This document shows positions 55,740 through 64,000 of a stretch of DNA of 64,000 nt, one piece after another (within the stretch, counting starts at the first letter, position 1; every line of letters begins with the position of its first letter). The stretch spans positions 1,384,885 through 1,448,884 of the forward strand of contig KZ111148.1 of the NCBI GenBank assembly GCA_002077045.2, written 5' to 3'. The notes below the pieces were generated by a model that saw only the letters and a list, made by a program, of their open reading frames with translations, made no database searches and was not told the origin of the DNA. Both the position numbers and the translations under genes were made by a program. The DNA is from Rachicladosporium sp. CCFEE 5018. Taxonomy: Eukaryota; Ascomycota; Dothideomycetes; Cladosporiales; Cladosporiaceae.

Positions 55740-56775
55740 ATGGCTGCGCCGGCCGACAATAACGTTCCCGCGCCAACCGCAATTTCTGCTCGCTTATTCC
55801 CTCGCTCCCTTGCCAAAGTTGACGTGTACGACTTCCCCATCGGCGAGAGTTTCGACATCCTGGTGGCGATGCGTCCAGTGCTGCGTGCGAAATTAACTGC
55901 CGGGCGTATTTTTCACCGCAAGTCTCCCCTTCATGCTCACCCACACCAATCTTCACGTACTTGTGCCGATTCGCTACGTCTACGGAGACAATCTGAACAG
56001 CGAGCACTACGCGGCTATCCGTGACAAGGCGTACCCACTTACTAAGTCGTTCAAGACGAAGACCCTCAGGGCCATCGTCGACTTCGTCCGCAGTATTATC
56101 GACAATGTTCATACCGATGGCACATCTGAGATGAGTGTCGCTGCCTTCACAGGGGAGCTTGACAAAGTGTTGAACGCCTCGACCTACAAAGCCTGCTTCC
56201 CGTACCTTCGCAGAGCTGTCCACTCCGATGGATGCTAAGAGCTCGCTCATTTCTACCTGAATACTATCATTGTCAACCTCGCCGTTCGCATCTTCAAATA
56301 CCTCCAACGCGGCTCCATCGCCGCCGAATGGGGTGAGGTCTCGAAGTGCTACGATATGGTTGCACTGCTCCCGAAACACGATATAGTCGACATCACCGAA
56401 TCTCAGCTCATTGTCGTACTGCAGCCCGGAGAATGTGACTTTGCCCTCGCAGACGCCTCCTACAACTGGATCCCCGGGAACTCATTTCTGGAAAAGCCGC
56501 CTTGCTCTGTTCCTTATGTCAGCTTCCATGTTGATGGCGATACCCAGCTGATCGAAGCGCTGAAAGTGGCTGCCCTCGACGAGGATGTCTGCGCTGGGCC
56601 AAAGAACGTTGCCAAGGAGGATGAGACCACTGGTCAGGCAGAGCACGAGATCACTAAGGAGCTTGACGAATTTGTTGATGATTACGTGGTGTCGGCGATT
56701 CGCGAAGACGAGGAGCTCACCAGCGCGGACGGCGAGTACGAGTGGGTGCTGCACCCGACTCCAGATAGTTGGTAG
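55740..56775 (+). pseudogene. Hypothetical gene, apparently disrupted by a frameshift and an in-frame stop
   Basis: Three coding-looking blocks follow one another on the plus strand. Block 1 (from ATG 55740) encodes MAAPADNNVPAPTAISARLF and SLAKVDVYDFPIGESFDILV. Block 2, in another frame (about 55930-56235), encodes HVLVPIRYVYGDNLNSEHYA and AIVDFVRSIIDNVHTDG, and stops at TAA 56236-56238. Block 3, in the same frame as block 2 (56239-56775), encodes ELAHFYLNTIIVNLAVRIF, LIVVLQPGECDFALAD and DEFVDDYVVSAIREDEEL. I found no GT-AG intron that would both correct the frame and remove the stop. It may be a pseudogene, contain sequencing errors, or use unseen introns. Family not recognised. Confidence 0.4.
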
Positions 56776-57192
56776 TAGGATATATGTGGCATCGGAAAGC
56801 TCATTGCACTCCAGTCAGTCGCTGTACGCACCGAGACTATAGCATGGACAGAGCATCCTCACATCAGTCGAGCATGATTGGCATTGGCAGCTTGTAGTAT
56901 GGTAGAGTGTTAAGTTGTAGATCGTTCCAAAGTCTTCCTCATCATGACCATCGAACACGATTTCCTGGTTACGCCTTTAGTGCGTAACAACAGCCTAAGA
57001 CATATGCAAATCTCACCGAAGACAATACCCGGCTCGCATCCGTTGCTAGCTGCATGTAAATTGAAGATATCTTGAGCTCGACTATAAGCTCTTCCAGCTG
57101 AATGCTTCTGGCCATAAAATCCAGCTATGCATCTCATTGTGCTGGTAGCGGTGATGTATTGTCACAGCTGCGATGATGCTAACTCTACTGCT
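56776..57192. other. Convergent intergenic region
   Basis: About 417 bp between the disrupted gene and the 3' end of the Zn2Cys6 regulator. AT content is somewhat higher. No gene seen. Confidence 0.5.
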
Positions 57193-59441
57193 TTAAGTAT
57201 CTGGCAGAGCAGAAGTACTGTCCATGTGCCTGCCAGGCCAAGTAGTCCTGGTGTCCCAAATCGACTGTTGTAAGCTCGCATCCGGCAGGGGATCATTCGA
57301 TCCACGCATCAGACTATCGAAGAACGCCGTGTCCAGGCCTTGGAATGTCCAGTCATCTAGGCCCGCAGCTGCATCGGGGAACATAGTCTCTTTTTGCATC
57401 GCAAGATTATGCTGGCCAGTCTCCACGCCACTTGACAGATTTCGCGGAGCCGCACAGCACATCGGCTGCGAAGTGGCTGAAATTTGGGCGTCGCAATCGC
57501 TCTCTCTTTCTTCGTGGCCCGGCGTATTAGGATAGCTCGCGCGGATACTGCCGAGGCCGCCTATAGTCACATCCTCGTCCGACTCTTCAAGCTGTTCTGC
57601 AACAGCCGGTGTCAGCATAACGACGCCCTTGTGGGAGATGGTCACATGTCCGATATACGGGACCTTGATTACAAGAATGCTTCGGCTCTTTACTCCGGCT
57701 GCAGCTTCCGGTCGATTGCGTTCTTTTGCAATCTCGTCTTCAACTATTAGGAGATCCTGAAGCAATGTTGCACATTTCAGCGCAAGAGCTTCTTCGCGTT
57801 CCTCACGCATAGATTGTATGCACTCAACAGCACGCTGTACTGCAGCTCGATCAGTCGCGCGCTGGTGCCGCAACAAATTTGCGTCTTCGTTATGGTGGCT
57901 AGTGGCGTGTGCTAACATTAGAGTCAAGCCAGCGATAGCAGCAAGAAAATCATGCATCATGCGGCCGCTAGCACGAGAGCTGGGGTAGACTGAATGCATT
58001 ACGATGGCTTTGCTGAGAAGCTCGCGGCTGGCGCTCGCGCAGGCCATCTTGGAGTACGTCCTTTGCTTGGCATCACAAGGATTCAATAGCAGGGATAGGT
58101 GGAGCTGGATGATCATGCTACACTCATCGCGTCAGCAACAGTCTCGGTCAGCCTCCTCGAGGTTTTAGTTACCTGTGGAAGCAAGCGTGGGCAAAGCCGC
58201 GCCGCAACTCGTTATTGGCTTGCATAGAGGCTGGTTCAAGGCCTGTAAAACTCAAAGGCTGCCAATAAGACAAGGGCATTGACTCAGCGAGCACAATAAG
58301 ATCACGATCGATTGTTCTCGTCATCTCCAGGTTCTGTGGTGTAGCCCCGAGTTGATTGCGTGCGAGAACCTTGACAATGATCCCGCTCATTCCAATCGTC
58401 ATCTGATCTTGCGCCGCTGGAACGACTTCATCGTGAAGCGATTGCCCTAGATTCAGTCCGTTCGTGCTCGTCGGTAACCCGAGTAGGAGCGACAGCACCC
58501 TCTCGACGCGAACAACGTACTCATACATCGCATCCGCATCTAGATACTCGTGTCGATCTAAGACCTTGTAACGACGACTTCCTGGTCGATCGAGTCCCAG
58601 AAGTTGTGCTACCATGACGGCCCTTCTCAAAGAGATCCATGCTCGTCGAAGATGACCGCAGTCAACGTGCCACAACGTTTCGCTGATCAGATTGTCGAAT
58701 CCCTCCAATGTACCTAGAAGGTTATCATTGGAATTGACCTCTTTGATCACGGTGTCCATCACGCGTTTGGTCGTTTCGGACTGATGCTGCGATAATGACG
58801 GAATCGTTTGCGAATTTGGGATGCTCTGCAACGCCGCTGCGAAGCGTAGCATTTGTCTGGCCAGTAAGACTGGATGCGAATTGGGTGATAAAAGTGCAGC
58901 GACCGCAAGTCGTGGATCGATGCTCTGTTCCGTGATTGGGTTGCAAAACCTGTAGTCCAAAGCGGGACGTGGCCCAACTTCGTCCATAAGCAAGCGAATA
59001 TCATGCTGTGAGGGAATTGTGCACAGTAGGGCGTCCCGAACCCCTCCTCGCGGTACTAGAGGCAAAGGTGATGCCCGTGACTCTGGAGTGAGTGGAGCAT
59101 ACGCGTGCGTCGTGATCGATGTTGCGGAGCTACCTTGATTGACGACAAAGGCTGACTTGTCGCCGACAAAGCCCATACGAGCATTGCGCTCTGTACTCTC
59201 TGAAGGCGCAGCGGAGTCCACCTGGCTCACGCACTCCGAGCCACGCTTCCTGCATGTGATGCAGGATGGGTCATCCGGTGAGTCGTACAGGCATTTTCTG
59301 CCGAAGGGTCAGCACGACAAATGCTAGGTTCTGATGCTATCGGCCTCCGCACATCTTACGAGAGCGACATTCCCAGCAACTATGCGTACCCTTTCTTACC
59401 TTCCTCCGTTTCAAGCTCGGCTCGTCAGGAAGTGGCGACAT
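57193..59441 (-). CDS. Zn2Cys6 transcription factor, fungal-specific MHR type
   Basis: A 712-residue regulator from exons 59441-59353, 59297-58173 and 58117-57193 (two 55-nt GT-AG introns, phases agree). Intron 1 splits the zinc cluster. After joining, CWECRSRKIKC is followed by CITCRKRGSEC, giving C-x2-C-x6-C-x9-C-x2-C-x6-C, preceded by basic KRRKVRKG. The middle region (LARQMLRFAAALQSIPNSQ, LWHVDCGHLRRAWISLRRAV, MVAQLLGLDRPGS, VVRVERVLSLLLGLPTST) fits the fungal-specific regulatory domain. The C-terminal exon has a helical part (LQDLLIVEDEIAKERNR) and an acidic, Trp-containing end (DDWTFQGLDTAFFDSLM) like an activation domain. The start is uncertain: in-frame ATGs exist upstream, for example at 59495. 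It is divergent from the MFS transporter. Confidence 0.85.
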
Positions 59442-60969
59442 ATTTGCCCATTGGATGCCAAAGCCGCTCTCTCCCTGTGGTGCGTGGCCGACCATGCTGT
59501 TTCGGATCTGTCGCAAAGAGCACTGGAACGGTGACGATTTTGCTGAGATGGAGCTTATGTGAAACGGGGGCTTAGATGCAGAGCTGCGGCTCAGCGATGG
59601 CACATAAGAGCCTCAGACAGCTATTGGGCTTCGGTAGATCAGAACGCTGTGAAGCTACTCCGTTCACAGAGCGTGGAGATCCGGGTCGGGACCAGATCGT
59701 TTCTCGAGCCCCCAAGGAATGTCACAGGTGAGACGCGGCTGCAGTGGGGTGATGCTTCCGTGGTGACTTGATCGTGGCCAAGTCGTGCAAGTTCAGCCTC
59801 AGATGTAATGCACGCGAAACGGAGCAGGGTGAACCTGAGGCTCGGACGAGCGACCACGGAGTGATGCGGTCTACGTGACTTAGCGTCGTGCAGCTGTTTG
59901 AGTCAGCCAGATTATCATCGTTTCAAAAGTCTGTACCGCCAAGACTATGGTAGATTGCTATGGTCTAGCGTGTATTGCTCGAGGCTGGACGTGATGGACA
60001 ATGAAAGGCTGCAGATCAGGCCTGCGAGCTGGCCAGTATCCCAAACAGCCATGTTCTACGACGTTTGGCTTGATGCAATGGTCTTCTTGATAGATTTAGC
60101 GCATATTTGATCCAGAACCCGGGTACAGCATTTTCGAAATATTTTCTTTCCTGGTGACGATGCGCTAGCCTTCATGAGCGCTTCGGCCGAACCTTGACAT
60201 CCCGGTCACAGTGGTCATGGCGGCTGTGTGGAATCATTGGGATGGTCTGCAGGCGCCACTTCGATCACGCTCGTGAAATCTGAATGCGAGCGCGAGAGGA
60301 ATTGTCAGCTGTGCCGGAATCGTAGAGCGGTGTCCTGATCTACCTCAATCACGCGTGCGCGACACTGATGATACTGCAATCGCTGGAGTAAAGATCAAGC
60401 TCTCCTCGGCGCTTGCCAGGTTGGCTTGACCTATATAATCAATTGCACCATGTTCAAGCAACATGACCAGCGGCCCAGATAGTAGACTAGTCCTCCAGGC
60501 AGCAAGTACCAGGCTTCGAAGAGATCTACCACCAGGATGCATCGCATTCAGTACCAAGGCCATGGGCACCATGGGCTAGACTCTAATAGGCCACCGGTGT
60601 TTTCTCCGTGCTCCACTCTCGGACGAAGGATCTCATACAACGGTCGGAATGTGTGCAATAACGAACTCACAAAGCCGGGTTTTTCGGGCACTGGTCAATC
60701 TTCTATCCGAGTGGCTTACGAATAACTGCTCGTGCTGGCCGTTGCAGTCTCAAAGGAGATAGAGATTGCCTCCGGTATGAGGTGATGACTCGCACATTTA
60801 CTTCGTCCGCGTACAGTATAAGGAGGTTCGATAGGCAAAGTGTTGTGCAACTACATTCCCTCGCTATCGCTGCACTCGAATCCCGGCGGCTGTCGTTCGA
60901 AGTCACTTTGACCTGACTCTTGCTTGTCGCACACGATCACTTGCAGTCCCACCGCCGCGAACATCTGTG
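59442..60969. promoter_or_regulatory. 1.5-kb divergent intergenic region, regulator / MFS transporter
   Basis: No supported gene. It separates the two divergent start codons, so both promoters lie here and the regulator could bind it. I did not find an obvious pair of CGG half-sites to point to. Confidence 0.45.
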
Positions 60970-62964
60970 ATGTCAGAACTAGAGAAGTCCGAGAAGGATT
61001 CAAGCATACACGAGCCAGACACGACTCAAGATGAGGCATCGACTGAGTATGTGCACGGTCTCAAATTGGTGGTTTTGATTGCCTCCTTGATGTAAGTCTC
61101 GATTGCACATGGACAGCAGTGACATGTACTGACAATATCGAGGATGGGCATGTTTTTAATCGCACTCGACAACGCAAGTCGCCCTTCTGTCCCTGGTGTT
61201 GTACGAATACTGATTTCGGATAGACCATCATCGGCGTCGCCATCCCCAAGATCACCGACGACTTCAAGGATCTCAACAAGGTTGCCTGGTATGGCAGCGT
61301 TTATTTTCTTACATTCGGAGCCTTTCAGGTGATTCTCCAATCCACATAATCCTCTGTGGGTCATAGGCTGACAGCGTTAATAGAGCACGTACGGAAAATT
61401 ATTCAAGTACTTCCCGCTGAAGCTCTGCTACCTCATCGCCATGCTTCTCTTCGAGCTAGGCAGCCTGGTCTGTGGCGTCGCTAAAGATCCAACGACACTT
61501 ATCGTCGGCCGAGCCATCGCGGGCCTTGGTGCTTCTGGCATGGGAGTGGGGATTTTCACGATCGTGGGCTTTGCCGTGAAACCCGATCAACGGCCCAAGA
61601 TCTTGGGCTTTGTGGGCGCAACGTACGGTATCGCAGCAGTTTGTGGACCTCTCCTAGGTGGCGCTCTCACGGATAAGGTATCGTGGCGATGGGTAAGTGA
61701 TGGTCACGTGATCTGGCTTACAGTATGCTAATATACTCGCAGTGCTTTTACATTGTAGGCTGATAACGCCTGCAATACTGGCATGCAGCAAGCTAACAAA
61801 TCTTTCAGAATCTTCCCATCGGAGGACTGGCCGCTGTATTCACGTTCTTTTTCTTCGTCGTGCCCGCAAGCGCAAAGCCTGCGGAGGCATCTTGGACAGA
61901 AAAGCTACTGCAACTGGATCTTGTCGGCGCGATGCTCATGTGTGGCATCATAATCTCCTATATTCTCGCCCTCCAGTACGGCGGCCAAACCCATCCTTGG
62001 GGTAGCAGCGTTGTCATCGGCCTGCTCGTCGGATCCGTCGCGATGTTCACCGTCTGGTGTGCTTGGGAATGGTGGTTGGGAGAGAGAGCCATGGTTGTAT
62101 GGCGCTTGGTAAGATAATCTGGCATCCATAGCGATCGGCTTTAGGCCAGACACTGACCGAAGTTTGTGAAAAGTTCAAGCAAAATTACATCTGGAACGGA
62201 GTCGCCTATATGGTAATCACTTCGTACACGAACATGAAAGCTCCTATAGACAGCTAACGAGAGAACAGCTTCCATTTGCGGGTGCCTACTTCGTCGCGCT
62301 GTACTACCTGCCCATCTATTTCCAGTCGGTTAAGAACGCCTCGCCCATCGGAGCCGGCGTACGCATGCTAGCCATGATTGTACCCCTCACAATCGCAGCC
62401 CCTCTCCAAGGCATCGGCCAGATGGCTATCGGCCGCACGCCTCCCCTCCAACTGGGCGGAGCCGCACTGGCGACAATTGGGACAGGACTGTTGTATACTC
62501 TGGACTTGGACACCTCAACCGGGAAGTGGATCGGCTTCCAAATTCTAATTGGCTTTGGCATCGGTTTCGCCTTCCAGTGCGCCCTCTCCAACGCCCAGAT
62601 CCACGCAAGGCCGGAAGACATTTCGCAGGCCACTGCGATCATCAATTTTTCTCTGACTATCGGAGGTGCCTTTACGATTTCCGCTGCCCAGAGCGCCTTC
62701 AACAACAAGCTCCTGCTCTCCGTCCGCCAATCTCTCCCAAACGTCGACGCCTTTCAGATCCTAGGCACTGGCGCAACCGAGATTCGCAGGACTTTCACCG
62801 CGGAGCAACTTCCAGCGATACTTGACGGTTATGTCATTGGATTGAAGGCTGTGTTCGCGATCGCCACAGCTTGCTTCGGTGCTGCGGCTCTCATCAGTGT
62901 GTTGGGAAGCTGGAAGAAATTTCCCAAGGAAGCTGCAGAGAAGGTGACGGGCGGCGCGGCGTGA
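60970..62964 (+). CDS. MFS multidrug transporter, DHA2 (14-TM) type
   Basis: Proton-coupled efflux pump of the DHA2 drug:H+ antiporter family, in the plasma membrane. Eight exons: 60970-61091, 61143-61173, 61224-61328, 61384-61692, 61743-61754, 61809-62108, 62174-62212 and 62269-62964, giving 537 residues. Exon 5 is only 12 nt (CFYI) and the junction SWRWCFYINLPIGG is the family motif, so the micro-exon is well supported. The intron at 61174-61223 has a GC donor (AAC|GCAAGT); joining it restores FLIALDNTIIGVAIPKITDD. Other motifs are WYGSVYFLTFGAFQ, GRAIAGLGASGMGVG and antiporter motif C GIAAVCGPLLGGALTDK. The protein has a polar, acidic N-terminus and many hydrophobic helices. Substrate cannot be predicted. 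Confidence 0.93.
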
Positions 62965-63660
62965 GGTCACGCGAGGGGAAAATATATGCGGCGGCGATCC
63001 GCTGGCGTCAGAGGTATGGAAAGTATGAGGTAGCGTGACTTACTGTACTACTATTGGCATTATAGACTGTAGACGATAGAAGGGGTTCTCGTACCAATCT
63101 GGGGTTGTCCTGAGCGCGCCACCTAGCATTGGGATAGATATATTCGATCACGCCTCTGCACAAGCTTCATATTGCCGTCAATGCCCTTGATCTTCCATCA
63201 ATCTGAGTGTATGTTGAACGATGCAGAGTGGTCAACTCGCCGGACGAAGCACTTGCAGGACAGACGGATGGTACATCTCGCAGCACCCTCTACCACACCC
63301 TGGGTGGTAAACGCTCAGTATCTTAGCGAAAATGTGTGCAACACCACATCTTCGAAGGGGAACCTCAAGCGACACTGCGGTGCATAATTGTCTTGCATCG
63401 ATCGGGAGCGATCCGGTACGACGACGTTGGTACATGTTGCTTTACGAGGAGACATTTGAGAAGACAACGACGAGTTGCTCTGCATTCGAACATTACCAAT
63501 CCGCTCGCTCATCAATAATGACACCACCTCTCGATACGTCTCAAAAGTACCCTGCGTGCACACACAACCAAGGCACCAGGCTGCCCAATGTCAATGACTC
63601 CATCCTACCCTAGCCCTCTCGAGCATACATCCGCATCCCACAACATCCCCTCTCCGCCCC
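62965..63660. other. Convergent intergenic region
   Basis: About 700 bp between the MFS gene and the right-edge gene. No gene seen. The end is very C-rich on the plus strand, next to the stop of the right-edge gene. Confidence 0.5.
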
Positions 63661-63999
63661 TCAGAGCAGCGCCACCCACCCCAACACCAAACCCACCACC
63701 CCACCCCCAGACACCACCCCAGCGCCCGCCTTGCGCGCACCCGCCTCGCTACTCGAAGTCACACGCACACCATCAACCTTCGTCACAGGACTGATATTGA
63801 CCTTCGTCCCACCCCACCCCGTAGTAACGCTCACCTCCGTAACCACACTCGCCGAAGTCTCCGTGACGGTCGCGACAGGCAATTCCACGGCCTTGGCGCA
63901 GTAAGTGTAGCTGGCGTCCTTGAGTGGCTCTTGGCCAGGGGCTATGCAGTGAGGGTAGTCAGCGGCTGGAAGGGAGCCTCTCGTGGGAGGAGTGGGTAG
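63661..63999 (-). CDS. Probable GPI-anchored cell-surface protein, C-terminal part (runs off the right edge)
   Basis: The last 112 residues of a minus-strand gene whose 5' part lies beyond the window. The visible part begins with YPHCIAPGQEPLKDASYTYC, containing two cysteines, then a Thr/Val/Ser-rich stretch (VATVTETSASVVTEVSVTTG). It ends in SSSEAGARKAGAG followed by a hydrophobic tail (VVSGGGVVGLVLGWVALL) with no residue after it. A small-residue region plus a terminal hydrophobic tail is the pattern of a GPI-anchor signal. Family not recognised. Confidence 0.6.
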   Translation of the reverse strand, partial: LPTPPTRGSLPAADYPHCIAPGQEPLKDASYTYCAKAVELPVATVTETSASVVTEVSVTTGWGGTKVNISPVTKVDGVRVTSSSEAGARKAGAGVVSGGGVVGLVLGWVALL

Positions 64000-64000
64000 G

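Noticed and set aside
55594..56379. A 261-codon minus-strand open frame.
   Set aside because: It is antisense to plus-strand blocks that look more protein-like, and its sequence shows no domain. I keep it as an alternative only.
1..64000. tRNA, rRNA, CRISPR and transposon features.
   Set aside because: I looked for tRNA B-box-like GGTTCGA strings, long terminal or inverted repeats, and transposase or reverse transcriptase motifs and found none. A tRNA covariance scan would be decisive.

Overview
The window is nuclear DNA of a filamentous ascomycete fungus. Most genes are split by short introns of about 48-71 nt with GT-AG borders, and the products are typical of Pezizomycotina: COQ2, the 20 kDa complex I subunit, mitochondrial porin, an Rsp5-type HECT ligase, Zn2Cys6 regulators, a GH92 mannosidase and PNGase A. 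Gene style and content suggest Dothideomycetes. A diploid or hybrid such as Hortaea would also explain the two haplotypes seen here, but the organism name is an inference.

The window is four contigs joined by three 100-N gaps (20412-20511, 31639-31738, 44596-44695). The sequence between about 17.1 and 40.0 kb looks like a large tandem duplication but is almost certainly an unresolved heterozygous bubble. Contig 2 (20512-31638, haplotype B) matches the end of contig 1 plus the start of contig 3 (haplotype A). The last 411 bases of contig 1 are identical to the first 411 of contig 3. The third gap is flanked by an identical 386-bp repeat and is simply an unjoined overlap. Real gene content from 17 to 40 kb is therefore a single set: rsp5, a Upc2-like Zn2Cys6 regulator, a Pab2/PABPN1-like RNA-binding protein, a tyrosine-rich hypothetical protein and a FAM210/Nat2-like mitochondrial protein.

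Layout. 0-12 kb: TRAPPC13 (5'-truncated by the window), a mitochondrial-type J-protein, VDAC, a secreted GH92 alpha-mannosidase, NDUFS7/PSST, TRAPPC2L, an orphan exon, COQ2. 12-16.5 kb: a 1347-residue JmjC protein with a CDCA7-type zinc finger. 16.7-40.7 kb: the bubble described above. 40.7-43.3 kb: no recognisable gene. 43.3-46.7 kb: a small fungal hypothetical protein and a membrane-anchored PNGase A. 48.1-51.4 kb: a PHD-finger protein. 52.2-54.7 kb: a SCYL1/Cex1-type pseudokinase. 55.7-56.8 kb: a gene that looks broken. 57.2-63.0 kb: a Zn2Cys6 regulator and a DHA2-type MFS transporter transcribed divergently. Right edge: the C-terminus of a probable GPI-anchored protein.

Most of this is housekeeping: mitochondrial function (VDAC, NDUFS7, COQ2, J-protein, FAM210-like), membrane traffic (two TRAPP subunits, Rsp5, SCYL1-like) and chromatin or RNA factors. 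No transposon, rRNA, CRISPR array or recognisable tRNA was seen. Exon borders were set by hand from splice consensus, reading frame and protein-family continuity.
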